A DNA stretch of 64,000 nt from CBIHON01 sp966211965 (GTDB taxonomy: Bacteria > Pseudomonadota > Gammaproteobacteria > Burkholderiales > Burkholderiaceae_D): positions 1 to 64,000 of the forward strand of contig CBIHON010000029.1 in NCBI GenBank assembly GCA_966211965.1, read 5' to 3'. The notes beneath the pieces are model-generated. The model worked only from the letters and a program-made list of their open reading frames with translations. It searched no databases and had not been told where the DNA came from. The position numbers and the translations under genes are program-made. Positions 18,972 to 28,207 of this stretch are shown piece after piece. The number at the start of each line of letters is the position of its first letter. Position 1 is the stretch's first letter.

Positions 18972-20347
18972 TGAACGGCGCGCACATTCTCCTGGTGGAC
19001 GACGATCCCGACTTGCTGCGCCTGTTGTCGATGCGCCTTCATGCCGCCGGCTATCGCGTCACCGCCGTGGGCAGCGCGGAAGCGGCGATGGCGCGGCTGG
19101 CGATCGAATTGCCGGCGCTGGTGATCAGCGACATCCGCCTGCCGGACCGCGACGGCCTGGCCTTGTTCGATGAAATCCGCGCCCAGCATTCGGCGCTGCC
19201 GGTGATCCTGCTGACCGCGCACGGCACCATCCCGGACGCGGTGGAAGCGACTGCACGCGGTGCCTATGCCTACTTGACCAAGCCCTTCGACGGCAAGGTG
19301 CTGCTGGCCAAGATCGCGCAAGCGCTCAGCCTGAGCGTGGCCGCGCCGGCGTCCGGCAGCAGCGATGAAGCCTGGCGCGCCGGCTTGATCAGCCGCAGCC
19401 AGCGCATGGGCGAACTGTTGGCCGAGGCCAAGCTGGTCGCCGCCTCCGACGCCAGCATCCTGATTCGCGGCGAAAGCGGCAGCGGCAAGGAATTGCTGGC
19501 CGCCGCCATCCATCGTGCCAGCCCTCGCGCCAAGGGGCCTTTCATCGCCGTCAATTGCGGCGCGATCCCGGAACAGTTGCTGGAGTCCGAATTGTTCGGC
19601 CATGTCAAAGGTGCGTTTACCGGTGCCGTTGCCAAGCGGCACGGCCTGTTTCAGGCGGCGCATGGCGGCACCTTGTTCCTTGATGAAATCGGCGACATGC
19701 CGCTGATGTTGCAGGTGAAACTATTGCGCGTGTTGCAGGAGCGCGCGGTGCGCCAGGTCGGAGCCGACCAGGCCGTGCCGATCGATGTGCGGGTCGTGTC
19801 GGCCACGCATCGGGACCTCGATGCCGCGCTGGCCGAAGGGCAATTTCGCGAAGACCTGTATTACCGCATCAATGTCGTGACGCTGAACCTGCCGCCGCTG
19901 TCGGAACGGCGCGAAGACATCGCCTTGCTGGCCAATCATTTCCTGCAGGTGCTTGCCGCCAAATATCAAAAGCCGCTCAACGGCTTTGCACCCGACGCGC
20001 TGCAAGCGCTGATGACTGCCTCCTGGCCAGGCAACGTGCGTCAGCTCAACAATGTCGTCGAGCAAGTGTGCGCGCTGGCCACCTCGCCGCTGGTGCCGCT
20101 GTCGCTGGTGCAGCGCGCCTTGCGCGTGCCTTCGCTGGAAGTGTTGAGCTACGCCGATGCCAAGCAGCGCTTCGAACGGAACTATCTGATCCAGCTTTTG
20201 AAACTGACCGACGGCAATGTTGCCGATGCCGCGCGCTTAGCCGACCGCAACCGCACCGAGTTTTACCGCTTGCTGCAAAAGCACGAATTGACGCCCAGCC
20301 TGTTCCGTGCGGATGAGGCTCCTGTCGCCGAGACACGACAAAAATAA
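18968..20347 (+). CDS. glrR: GlrR/QseF-type sigma-54-dependent response regulator
   Basis: 459-residue activator. Receiver domain (1-120) with acidic pocket DDDPD, phospho-acceptor Asp near 54 (LVISDIRLPDRDG) and Lys in LTKPFDG; AAA+ domain (about 140-375) with Walker A GESGSGKE and the sigma-54-contact loop GAFTGA; Fis-type HTH at the C-terminus (DGNVADAARLADRNRTEFYRLL split across helices). Overlaps the lipoprotein gene. A sigma-54 promoter and a GlrR-like half-site pair lie 270-380 bp downstream, ahead of the BON-domain gene, giving a probable target. Confidence 0.93.
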   Translation: MMNGAHILLVDDDPDLLRLLSMRLHAAGYRVTAVGSAEAAMARLAIELPALVISDIRLPDRDGLALFDEIRAQHSALPVILLTAHGTIPDAVEATARGAYAYLTKPFDGKVLLAKIAQALSLSVAAPASGSSDEAWRAGLISRSQRMGELLAEAKLVAASDASILIRGESGSGKELLAAAIHRASPRAKGPFIAVNCGAIPEQLLESELFGHVKGAFTGAVAKRHGLFQAAHGGTLFLDEIGDMPLMLQVKLLRVLQERAVRQVGADQAVPIDVRVVSATHRDLDAALAEGQFREDLYYRINVVTLNLPPLSERREDIALLANHFLQVLAAKYQKPLNGFAPDALQALMTASWPGNVRQLNNVVEQVCALATSPLVPLSLVQRALRVPSLEVLSYADAKQRFERNYLIQLLKLTDGNVADAARLADRNRTEFYRLLQKHELTPSLFRADEAPVAETRQK

Positions 20348-20610
20348 AAGGCTTCTAAAAATTACCGCAAGCAATCATTTTCGGCTTGATGGGCCGGGCT
20401 GCATACTTGCCGGCCTGTTGATCTCCAGATTTTCCTGCTTGATCCAGGGCGAGGGCGACTCGTGCGGAAGCAGAGGCGGTGCGGGTTACGCCCGTCCTAC
20501 GCGAAAAATGAAAGCTGACTGAGCACTGCTTCGCGGCCTGATATTGGGGACTTTGGGCTTTTATTAAAAGACCCGTGCTCCGTGTGGAGGCCGCCGCAAG
20601 CCGGCAGGGC
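20348..20610. other. Intergenic region 3' of glrR
   Basis: No convincing coding frame. A weak hairpin (GGGCTTTT...AAAAGACCC, about 20553-20573) might terminate the glrKR operon. The rest has no recognisable feature before the GlrR-type site at 20611. Confidence 0.5.
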
Positions 20611-20628
20611 CGTCGCCTGGAGGCGACA
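20611..20628 (+). promoter_or_regulatory. Putative GlrR upstream activating site
   Basis: CGTC-N10-GACA, one mismatch from the enterobacterial GlrR site TGTC-N10-GACA; the intervening bases extend the dyad (GTCGCC TGGA GGCGAC). It lies about 87 bp upstream of the -24 element of a sigma-54 promoter, a normal distance for an enhancer-binding protein, and glrR itself is the upstream gene. Confidence 0.55.
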
Positions 20629-20714
20629 GAAAAGCGGCCGAATCGGCCCTTTTCATCCTCCCAAATCCGGCCGGATTCTCGTAAGCCTTTGAATGCATGG
20701 ATTTTTTGGCAAGG

Positions 20715-20729
20715 TGGCACAGCGCTTGC
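20715..20729 (+). promoter_or_regulatory. Sigma-54 promoter of the BON-domain gene
   Basis: TGGCACAGCGCTTGC: TGGCAC, 5 nt, TTGC, with GG and GC separated by exactly 10 nt as the -24/-12 class requires. Expected transcript start near 20741, about 50 nt before the ATG at 20791. Confidence 0.8.
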
Positions 20730-20790
20730 GTTAGTGAGCCTCGTAACGTCATTGCGGCGTTGCTTCATTTCTTTTTTTAAAGAGGTCTAC

Positions 20791-21135
20791 ATGCAAAATC
20801 CTAAAGTGCTATCCCGTGTTCTGGCAGCGGCGTTGCTGTCCATGGCTTCGATCGCCACGGTGCATGCCGCCGATGCTACCAGCACCACGGCGCCGGCCGC
20901 AGCCAGCAGCAGCCAAGCTGACGACGCGACCATTACCGCCAAGGTCAAAGCAGCGCTGAGCGAAGACAAGCAATTGTCGGCCGCGCGCATCAATGTTTCG
21001 AGCGAGCAGGGCGTCGTCAGGATTTCCGGCGCAGTGCCGAGCGCTGAAGTCGGTCAGCGCGCCTTGGAACTGGCCGCCGGCATCAAGGGCGTACGCGATG
21101 TGAAAAGCGAACTGACCGTCAAGGCTGCAAGCTGA
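20791..21135 (+). CDS. Periplasmic BON-domain protein (OsmY-like)
   Basis: 114-residue exported protein: signal peptide (MQNPKVLSRVLAAALLSMAS..., cleavage after VHA), a Thr/Ala/Ser-rich linker, then a single BON domain (DDATITAKVKAALSEDKQL ... INVSSEQGVVRISG ... VRDVKSELTVK). BON proteins such as OsmY associate with phospholipids and help the envelope under stress. The start at 20791 has AGAGG 7 nt upstream; a longer frame from 20575 is excluded by the sigma-54 promoter inside it. Control by GlrR is inferred from the promoter and adjacent regulator. Confidence 0.9.
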   Translation: MQNPKVLSRVLAAALLSMASIATVHAADATSTTAPAAASSSQADDATITAKVKAALSEDKQLSAARINVSSEQGVVRISGAVPSAEVGQRALELAAGIKGVRDVKSELTVKAAS

Positions 21136-21141
21136 GTCACC

Positions 21142-21183
21142 AGGTCTTTGCATGCCGCCGCAACCCGGCATGAGGAGACCTTT
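21142..21183 (+). terminator. Hairpin terminator after the BON gene
   Basis: AGGTCT (21142-21147) pairs with AGACCT (21176-21181), and inside it CATGCCG (21151-21157) pairs with CGGCATG (21166-21172); a short TTT follows. The stem is strong but the U-run is short, so termination is plausible rather than sure. Confidence 0.5.
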
Positions 21184-21282
21184 GACAGCATCTTGGGCAC
21201 GACGACTGATCGGCACTGCCCTATCCCACAGGAGTCGATCATTTCATGCGTGCAAGCGGCACGTTATCCAAGGCTGACCTGT

Positions 21283-24200
21283 TCATGCCATTCGTGCCGC
21301 TACAGCCTCCCTTTTCCCTCGCGCAAAACGCGCCAGTAGAATTTCCTGTTGCACACGCGTTTCGGCGACGGCAGCTTCTTTCACATGCCCGAAGCCGCGG
21401 ATTTTTTCCGGCAGGCTGGCGATCTCGACAGCCGTGGCCAGATTGGCCGCATCCAGACCTGTCAGCAGCGACAAGATCGTCGCGCGATAGTCGGCAATCA
21501 ATTGCCGTTCCATCTTGCGTTCGGCGCTGTAGCCGAAGATATCCAGCCGCGAGCCCCGCACCTTTTTGCACTTCGCCAGCAGCTTGAAGGCGTGCCGGAC
21601 CCATGGTCCGTATGACGCCTTGACCGGACGTCCATTGCCGTCCTTCTTCGAAAATAGCGGCGGCGCCAGATTGAATTTCAACGTGAAATCGCCCTCGAAC
21701 TGTTCCTTCAAGCGCTCCATGAAACGCTCGTCTGCGTACAGCCGCGCGACCTCGTATTCATCCTTGTAAGCCATCAGCTTGAACAGGTATCTCGCCACCG
21801 CGGCCGCCAATTTATTGCCCAGTCCAAGCGCGGATTCGGCATTGCGCACCTGCTCGACCACGGCTGCGTACGAAGCGGCATAGGCGCCATCCTGATAATC
21901 GGTCAAGGCCGCGATGCGGCGCTTGATCAGCGTATCCAGGCTCTGCGGCATTTGCACCACGACCGGCTTGGCCGGCAGCGCGATTTTTTCCACCCGCGGC
22001 AAGTCGACTGCGGCACGCCGTCCCCACAGGAAGCTTTTCTTGTTGGCGTCGACGGCCACGCCGTTCAATTCGATGGCACGCAGCAGGGCGCTTTCCGAGA
22101 CCGGGATGCAGCCTTTTTGCCAGGCGAAGCCGAGCATGAATAGATTGGTCGCAATCGAATCGCCCATCAAGGCGGTGGCCAGCCGGGTTGCGTCGATGAA
22201 GTCGGCGCCGGAGTTGGCCGATGCATCGACCGACTGGCTGATCAGCCTCTTTACCTCGCCAAGCGGGAAACGCCAATCCGGATTCTGCGCGAAATGCCCG
22301 GTCGCCTGCTGATGAGTATTCACCACGGCGCGGGTGCGGCCGGGGCGCATTTTGGAAATCGCATCCTGGGCGCCGGCGGTCAGCATGTCGCAACCCAGCA
22401 CCAGGTCCGCTTCGCCGGTGGCGATGCGCTGCGCGCGTATCGCCACCGGCGTTTGCGCGATGCGGATATGCGAAGTGACCGAACCATTTTTCTGCGACAT
22501 GCCGGTCATGTCCAGCACCGACACGCCTTTGCCTTCGAGATGCGCGGCCATGCCGATCAAGGCGCCGATCGTGATCACGCCGGTGCCGCCGATGCCGTTC
22601 AACAGGATGTTGAAGGGTTGCTCGCAGGCCGGGAGCGCCGGTTCCGGCAGCGTGCCGAAGCCGTCCTGTTTTTGCGAGCCGGTTTTCGGCTTTTTCAGCC
22701 TGCCGCCTTCCACCGTGACAAAGCTCGGGCAAAATCCCTTGGCGCAGGAATAGTCCTTGTTGCACGAAGACTGATCGATCGCACGCTTGCGGCCGAACTC
22801 GGTTTCCAGCGGCATGATCGAGGTACAGTTCGATTGCACGCCGCAGTCGCCGCAACCTTCGCACACCGCTTCATTGATGAACAGCCGTTGCGCCGGTTCG
22901 GCGAGTTCTCCCTTTTTGCGCCGCCGGCGCTTTTCGGCGGCGCAAGTCTGGTCGTAAATCAGCACCGAGGCGCCGCTGAATTCGCGTAATTCGCGTTGCA
23001 CCGCATCCATGTCCTTGCGGTCATGCAGGGTGACGATGCCGGGCAGCGCCGAGCGATCGCGGTAGCGGCCCAGGTCCTCGGTTACCAGCGCGATGCGCTT
23101 GACGCCTTCCGCCGCCATTTGCTGTGCCATTTTATGCACCGAGATGGGGCCGTCGACCGGCTGGCCGCCGGTCATCGCGACCGCATCGTTGTACAGGATC
23201 TTGTAGGTGATGTTCACCTTGGCGGCGACCGCCGCGCGGATCGCCAGATAGCCGGAATGGAAATAGGTGCCGTCACCCAGGTTGGCGAACACGTGCGGCA
23301 GCTTGGAAAATGCCGCCTGTCCGATCCAGGGCGCGCCTTCGCCGCCCATGTGGGTGGTGGTCTTGTTGTGTTCCGGATAAATCGCGGTCGCCATCACGTG
23401 GCAGCCGATGCCGGCCAGCGCCAAGCTGCCTTCGGGTACCTTGGTCGAGGTATTGTGCGGACAGCCGGAACAGTAAAAGGCCGGGCGCGGCGGCGTGTTG
23501 ACTTCCTGTTTCAGTACAACGTCCTTGGCTTCGAGAAAGGCCAGGCGGGCCTTGATCAAGTCGCTCGTGTGGAAGCGCGCGATGCGGCTGGAAATCACGC
23601 GCGCAATTTGCGACACTGAAAAATCGGCCTTCGAAGTCAGCAGCCATTCGCCGCGCGGCGCGACCCACTCGCCCTTTTCATCGAACTTGCCGATCACCCG
23701 CGGCCGCACGTCGTCGCGCCAGTTATAGAGCTGTTCCTTCAATTGGTATTCGACGATCTGGCGCTTTTCCTCGACCACCAGGATTTCGTCCAGGCCCTGG
23801 GCGAATTCGCGCACGCCATCCGGTTCCAGCGGCCAGGGCATCGCCACCTTGAACAAGCGGAGACCGATCTCGCCCGCCATTTTTTCATCGATGCCGAGTT
23901 CCTCCATCGCCTCCAGCACATCCAGATAAGACTTGCCGGAAGCGATGATGCCGAGCTTGGCGTGCGGGCTGTCGATCGTGGTGCGGTTCAAGCGATTGGC
24001 GCGCGCATAGGCCAGCGCCGCATAGATCTTGTAATCCTGCATCAGCGCTTCCTGCTTTTTCGCCTCGATGCCGAGCGTCTCGGTGGTCAGCCGCGCGTTG
24101 AGGCCGCCGGCCGGCATCACGAAGTCGGACGGCAACTTGATCTTCAGGCGGAACGGATCGGCATCCACCGACGCGCTCGATTCGACCGTATCGGCCAGCG

Positions 24201-24873
24201 CCTTGAAGCCCACCGCGCAGCCGGAAAAGCGCGACATCGCCCATGCGTGCAAACCGAGGTCGAGATATTCCTGCACATTGCAGGGATACAGCATGGGGAT
24301 CATGCAGGCGGAAAAAATATGGTCGGATTGATGCGGCAGCGTCGACGAATAGGCGCCGTGATCGTCGCCCGCCACCAGCAGCACGCCGCCGTGTTTGGCG
24401 GTGCCGGCATGATTCATATGCTTGAACACGTCGCCGCAACGGTCCACGCCCGGCCCCTTGCCGTACCACATGGCGAACACGCCGTCGTATTTGGCCGGGC
24501 CGATCAGATCGACCTGCTGCGTACCCCAGACCGCAGTGGCGGCCAGGTCTTCATTCACGCCGGGCGTAAATTTGACGTGATACCGGTCGAGCAGATCCTG
24601 GGTTTTCCACAGCGTCTCATCCAGTCCACCCAGCGGCGAGCCGCGATAGCCGGAAATGAAACCGGCGGTATTCAAGCCCGCCGCCAAGTCGCGCTGGCGC
24701 TGCAGCAAGGGCAGGCGTACCAGCGCCTGGATGCCGGATAGATAGATCAGGCCTTTTGTCGAGGTGTATTTGTCGTCGAGCTTGACGGGAGCGAGAGATG
24801 GTGCGCGAGATGTCGCGCCGCCCAAGGCGGCGTCAGACAACCCAGCAGGGGTGGCTGCTGAATGGACTTGCAT
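21283..24873 (-). CDS. Indolepyruvate ferredoxin oxidoreductase, fused alpha/beta/gamma
   Basis: 1196-residue cytosolic enzyme oxidising aryl-pyruvates (from aromatic amino-acid transamination) or related 2-oxoacids to acyl-CoA. N-terminal pyruvate-ferredoxin-oxidoreductase-like region (FISGYRGSPLGGLDETLW), TPP-binding half (CSGCPHNTSTKVPEGSLALAG; ANLGDGTYFHSG), an Fe-S segment CEGCGDCGVQSNC near residue 670, and a gamma domain beginning LLNGIGGTGVITIG near 755, then a C-terminal domain. This long fused form is typical of Beta- and Alphaproteobacteria, unlike the two-subunit archaeal IorAB. Start at 24873 with GGAG upstream. Monocistronic. Confidence 0.93.
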   Translation of the reverse strand: MQVHSAATPAGLSDAALGGATSRAPSLAPVKLDDKYTSTKGLIYLSGIQALVRLPLLQRQRDLAAGLNTAGFISGYRGSPLGGLDETLWKTQDLLDRYHVKFTPGVNEDLAATAVWGTQQVDLIGPAKYDGVFAMWYGKGPGVDRCGDVFKHMNHAGTAKHGGVLLVAGDDHGAYSSTLPHQSDHIFSACMIPMLYPCNVQEYLDLGLHAWAMSRFSGCAVGFKALADTVESSASVDADPFRLKIKLPSDFVMPAGGLNARLTTETLGIEAKKQEALMQDYKIYAALAYARANRLNRTTIDSPHAKLGIIASGKSYLDVLEAMEELGIDEKMAGEIGLRLFKVAMPWPLEPDGVREFAQGLDEILVVEEKRQIVEYQLKEQLYNWRDDVRPRVIGKFDEKGEWVAPRGEWLLTSKADFSVSQIARVISSRIARFHTSDLIKARLAFLEAKDVVLKQEVNTPPRPAFYCSGCPHNTSTKVPEGSLALAGIGCHVMATAIYPEHNKTTTHMGGEGAPWIGQAAFSKLPHVFANLGDGTYFHSGYLAIRAAVAAKVNITYKILYNDAVAMTGGQPVDGPISVHKMAQQMAAEGVKRIALVTEDLGRYRDRSALPGIVTLHDRKDMDAVQRELREFSGASVLIYDQTCAAEKRRRRKKGELAEPAQRLFINEAVCEGCGDCGVQSNCTSIMPLETEFGRKRAIDQSSCNKDYSCAKGFCPSFVTVEGGRLKKPKTGSQKQDGFGTLPEPALPACEQPFNILLNGIGGTGVITIGALIGMAAHLEGKGVSVLDMTGMSQKNGSVTSHIRIAQTPVAIRAQRIATGEADLVLGCDMLTAGAQDAISKMRPGRTRAVVNTHQQATGHFAQNPDWRFPLGEVKRLISQSVDASANSGADFIDATRLATALMGDSIATNLFMLGFAWQKGCIPVSESALLRAIELNGVAVDANKKSFLWGRRAAVDLPRVEKIALPAKPVVVQMPQSLDTLIKRRIAALTDYQDGAYAASYAAVVEQVRNAESALGLGNKLAAAVARYLFKLMAYKDEYEVARLYADERFMERLKEQFEGDFTLKFNLAPPLFSKKDGNGRPVKASYGPWVRHAFKLLAKCKKVRGSRLDIFGYSAERKMERQLIADYRATILSLLTGLDAANLATAVEIASLPEKIRGFGHVKEAAVAETRVQQEILLARFARGKREAVAARMA

Positions 24874-24971
24874 CGGTATTCTCCAAAATCATATTTCAGA
24901 TAGCACCTGACATAAAATCGCACCGGGTAAGGTGGGCATGTATCAGGCAGCGAGGCCGGGGTGGCGGCCGT

Positions 24972-25000
24972 TGCCGCGATTCGAAGCTCGAATCGCGGCA
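24972..25000. repeat. Perfect 13-bp inverted repeat upstream of the oxidoreductase gene
   Basis: TGCCGCGATTCGA - AGC - TCGAATCGCGGCA. It lies about 100 bp upstream of the indolepyruvate oxidoreductase start in the 320-bp gap to the DUF2726 gene. It could be an operator or a bidirectional hairpin; no U-run follows on either strand. The remainder of the gap shows no feature I can name. Confidence 0.6.
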
Positions 25001-25191
25001 GGGAGAAGTGTACGAGGGAGCGTCCGTTGGCGGAAATAGGGAATGCGGATAGGGATATAAGAAAAAGTGATGGGGATGGACGGCCGTTGGAGAATGGGCC
25101 GCCCATGCATATGGGAAAAAATAGTTGTTAAGAGTCAAATAAAATTGCGTAAAATAGCGGCAGCGAGCATGAATAAAAATAAAAGCTCGCC

Positions 25192-26163
25192 ATGTCGAAT
25201 TTTCTCGGAAGCTATCAACAAGACTATTTCACGGCCCAATCTCGGGGCTGCTCGTCGCGTTTCGTTGCCGGCTTCTTTGCTATGGATGGTAAGATGGCTT
25301 GGTGGTTTTGGGGAAGGAAGAAGAAGGCGGGGCCGCGCTACGAGGTCAAGCCTCTGCTCGCCCAGCACAAAGCGAAGTTCTTTGTGCGACTGTGCAAGGC
25401 GGTGCCGACCTTCTATATTTTCCCCCAGGTCCTGTTGTCCTCGCTCCTGACGCCCACTGCCGAGGATCACAAAGGGCGAAAAGCGGACAACGAAAAAATC
25501 GCCGGCCTGGCGGTCGATTATGCGATCTACAATGCCGACCTGACGCTGGTGTGCATCGTTTTTCTCAACGACGGCAGCAGCGATCCCGACAGCGATGCAA
25601 TCATGGACCATTGCTTGAAAAACGCAGGGGTCAAGACCATACGCTGGGACGTGGAGACCAGTCCGACAGTCGAACAGATCCGCAGAACCATGTTGCCCTC
25701 GATCAATAAGGCGATGGCTTCACCGGACGCGGCAAACAAGGCTGCGTTCGAGTCCGAACTCACGATCCAGGCAGCCACCCTCCAAGCAACAACCTTCCAG
25801 GCAACCACCCGATTCGGCGGAATGGAGCAGGACAGCCCCCCGGATACCCTGTTGATGATCCGCCAAGCCGATCCAACACCCAGCAACATCAAGGGGCTGA
25901 GCCCGGCCATGCTCGATCAACTGACGCCCCACAAGGTATTGCAGAAAAACTATCCCCACATCTGGCAGCGTATCTGTGCCTTTGCAGGCGAGCCCAAGCA
26001 TTTGAAAAAATACCTGCTGTCCTTGTCGATGCAGGACCGCAACGAAAAGCGCGCCGGTTTTCCGCTGGAAGCGCTGAAAGAGATTGCCGATATTCAAAGC
26101 CAGAATGACCGGTTCCTGATGGAAGGCATGCGGACCTGGCAACCGGGTTTTATCAATCCCTGA
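25192..26163 (+). CDS. DUF2726-domain protein
   Basis: 323-residue protein. Residues about 45-175 resemble DUF2726, a restriction-endonuclease-like fold found with nucleases and helicases: PTFYIFPQVLLSSLLTP, then GLAVDYAIYNADLTLVCIV and a C-terminal strand VKTIRWD. The middle has a small peptide duplication (QATTFQATTRF), and the C-terminal half (LTPHKVLQKNYPHIWQRI) is unassigned. The start is uncertain: no good ribosome site precedes 25192, and MDGKMAWWFWGRKKK (about 25281) is an alternative. No function is inferred beyond possible nucleic-acid interaction. Confidence 0.7.
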   Translation: MSNFLGSYQQDYFTAQSRGCSSRFVAGFFAMDGKMAWWFWGRKKKAGPRYEVKPLLAQHKAKFFVRLCKAVPTFYIFPQVLLSSLLTPTAEDHKGRKADNEKIAGLAVDYAIYNADLTLVCIVFLNDGSSDPDSDAIMDHCLKNAGVKTIRWDVETSPTVEQIRRTMLPSINKAMASPDAANKAAFESELTIQAATLQATTFQATTRFGGMEQDSPPDTLLMIRQADPTPSNIKGLSPAMLDQLTPHKVLQKNYPHIWQRICAFAGEPKHLKKYLLSLSMQDRNEKRAGFPLEALKEIADIQSQNDRFLMEGMRTWQPGFINP

Positions 26164-26214
26164 CAGGTGGTTTTTTCGGCTTAAAACCTATAGCGCCACC
26201 TCGGCGTGGCAACT

Positions 26215-26484
26215 ATGGAAACCAGATGGACCAGTAGCGAAGACCTTGAGAATCAGCGCTATCGGTATCGGGACCGGTATTGCTGGATCGATCCGCAAAC
26301 GCGCATGCTCCATTTGCAGGAAATGTTGAATACGCCGCATGAGGGCTATGAGGAAGTGTTTCACCACGTTCACCGGATCGAGGATTTCCTCGCAGCGGAA
26401 CAACTTCAGGAGCAATTTCGCACATGGTTCGGAAGCCGCAGCCTCGGCACCCTCCTGGCGGCCTGCCAAGCGCTTCTTGCTTGA
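26215..26484 (+). CDS. Small hypothetical protein (89 aa)
   Basis: 89-residue hydrophilic protein rich in Arg, Glu and aromatic residues (ENQRYRYRDRYCWIDPQ; GYEEVFHHVHRIEDF), no signal peptide. No family recognised. An in-frame GTG at 26206 could serve as the start; neither has a strong ribosome site. It follows the DUF2726 gene on the same strand after 50 bp and converges with the LysR gene. Confidence 0.55.
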   Translation: METRWTSSEDLENQRYRYRDRYCWIDPQTRMLHLQEMLNTPHEGYEEVFHHVHRIEDFLAAEQLQEQFRTWFGSRSLGTLLAACQALLA

Positions 26485-26496
26485 ACGCCGTGTCAA

Positions 26497-27432
26497 TTAA
26501 CGCAGCAAACTTTGCACGCCCAGCCAGCGCCCGCTGCCGCATAACTCTCGCGTTACATCCAGCACCAGCCTCTCCACCGCCGCCGCCGCATTGGTCAGCG
26601 GAATATTGCGCGACGAGCACAAGACCACCGTACGCGAAATTTTCGCGCCGCTGATCGGATGCGCAATCATCTTGCCGTGCTCGATCTCCGACAGCACGGG
26701 CGCCACCGGCAGAATGGTGGCGCCGATATCGGCCAGGATGGCCGACTTCAAAATCGCGATCGAGTTGATGTCGATGACGTTGTCGATCGACAGGCCGGCG
26801 CTGCGCACGATGTTTTCGATGCGCGGCCGCACGCCATGCTGCAGTCCCGGCAGGATCAAGGGCGCCTTGAGCGCTTTTGCCAGCGGGATCGCATGGCCGC
26901 GTGCGGCATGGCGCGAATCGCTGCGGGTGATGAACATCATCTCCTCCTCGACCAGCGGAGTGGCGGCAAAGGCGCCCAGTTGGCCGTCGTCGAACAGCAC
27001 CGCCAGATTGATGCGGCCTGACTTCAATTGCTCGATCAGGTTGCCCGATAATTCCTCGGTCAACTGCAGCGAAATCTCGGGATAGGTGGCGCGTATCGCC
27101 GTCAATAGGGGCAAGGCCAGCGCACCCGATGCGCTTTGCGGGATGCCCAGGGCGACGGTGCCGCTCGGCTTGCCGGTGGATTGCGCGACGGCCGACTTGG
27201 CGTCGCCGACCTGCTTCAGGATCGCCTGCGCATGTTCGTAAAAGAGTTTGCCGGCATCGGTGGACAGCATGCCCTGGGCCGAGCGGTGCAGCAGTTGCGC
27301 GCCGAGTTCCTCTTCCAGTTGCCGCAGTTGCTGGGTCAAAGCCGGTTGCACGATGTGCAGTACGCGCGCCGCGCGCGACAGCGAACCGTGATCGACGATG
27401 GCGACGAAATAACGCAGTTGGCGCAGTTCCAT
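26497..27432 (-). CDS. LysR-family transcriptional regulator
   Basis: 311-residue LysR regulator: N-terminal winged HTH (MELRQLRYFVAIVDHGSLSR, AARVLHIVQPALTQQLRQLE) and a periplasmic-binding-like effector domain starting about residue 90 (GTVALGIPQSASGAL). The HTH style is that of Nac/Cbl-like LysR proteins. It starts 7 nt downstream of the Lrp gene stop, so the two regulators are probably cotranscribed. Target and inducer unknown; the divergent LysE exporter is a possibility. Confidence 0.88.
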   Translation of the reverse strand: MELRQLRYFVAIVDHGSLSRAARVLHIVQPALTQQLRQLEEELGAQLLHRSAQGMLSTDAGKLFYEHAQAILKQVGDAKSAVAQSTGKPSGTVALGIPQSASGALALPLLTAIRATYPEISLQLTEELSGNLIEQLKSGRINLAVLFDDGQLGAFAATPLVEEEMMFITRSDSRHAARGHAIPLAKALKAPLILPGLQHGVRPRIENIVRSAGLSIDNVIDINSIAILKSAILADIGATILPVAPVLSEIEHGKMIAHPISGAKISRTVVLCSSRNIPLTNAAAAVERLVLDVTRELCGSGRWLGVQSLLR

Positions 27433-27438
27433 GCACGC

Positions 27439-27885
27439 CTACCGGGCCGGCTTGATGGCTTTGCGCTCGATGAACGAGGACAGGATCAGCGAAGTCGAGG
27501 TGACGCCGCAGCGGGTCAGTTCTACGATAACTTTTTCCAGCTCGGCCACCGTGGATGCCACCACCTTCACGATGCTGCAGTCGTCGCCGGTGATCGAGTG
27601 GCATTCGACGATTTCCGGGACTTGCGCGGCCACCACCTCGACCGGCGTTTCATGGCTGCGCTTGGATACACGAATGAAGGCCGTGATGCCGTAACCCAGC
27701 GCAGCCGGGTTGATGCGCGCGTGGTAGCCCGCGATCACACCGGCGGTTTCCATGCGCTTGACCCGTTCCGCCACCGCCGGCTGGCTCATGTGGATGCGCC
27801 GTCCGATTTCGGCCAGCGTGGTGCGGGCATCGGCTTGCAAAATGTCGAGAATCTTGGCGTCCATCGCGTCCAATTCGAGTTTCAT
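27439..27885 (-). CDS. Lrp/AsnC-family regulator
   Basis: 148-residue feast/famine regulator: HTH (LDAMDAKILDILQADARTTL, IGRRIHMSQPAVAERVKRME) and a C-terminal RAM domain binding amino acids (VPEIVECHSITGDDCSIVKV). Start at 27885 with GAGG 8 nt upstream. Divergent from a LysE-family exporter across 320 bp, the usual Lrp-exporter arrangement, so it probably controls that exporter in response to an amino acid. Confidence 0.9.
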   Translation of the reverse strand: MKLELDAMDAKILDILQADARTTLAEIGRRIHMSQPAVAERVKRMETAGVIAGYHARINPAALGYGITAFIRVSKRSHETPVEVVAAQVPEIVECHSITGDDCSIVKVVASTVAELEKVIVELTRCGVTSTSLILSSFIERKAIKPAR

Positions 27886-28207
27886 CGTCAATCGCCTCAA
27901 TTTCGATTAAAGAAAAAGTTCCGGGGATGTTTTACCTTGGCTTATCCATTTTAATCGGAGTTTTATGCCCATACACTATTTCAAGCTGCACGGGGCTTCG
28001 AATCCGATGCTGCGCCGGTGGTGCGATGGTGCCGCGGGCCGGAGAGGGCTGTTGCTGGGCTGAGGGCGGCGCAGCGGTACCTGTCCTTCCGACTGATCGC
28101 CGTGTTCGTCGCAAGTGCGCCGCTGATGTCTGCACTGTTGTTGGCTACCGCCGGCAAGGTCAAGCCTTTACTAAAAATGATTGAAACCGTTACCTGAGGA
28201 GCATGCC
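27886..28207. other. Divergent control region Lrp / LysE exporter
   Basis: 322-bp gap. The 27905-27970 part is AT-rich (TTAAAGAAAAAG, TTTTAATCGGAGTTTTATG) and is the likely Lrp-binding promoter region; the rest is GC-rich without coding signature. No discrete operator can be fixed by eye. Confidence 0.45.

Noticed and set aside
27927..28184. 85-codon ORF in the Lrp/LysE divergent gap
   Set aside because: Cys/Arg/Gly-rich random composition and no ribosome site; overlaps the control region.
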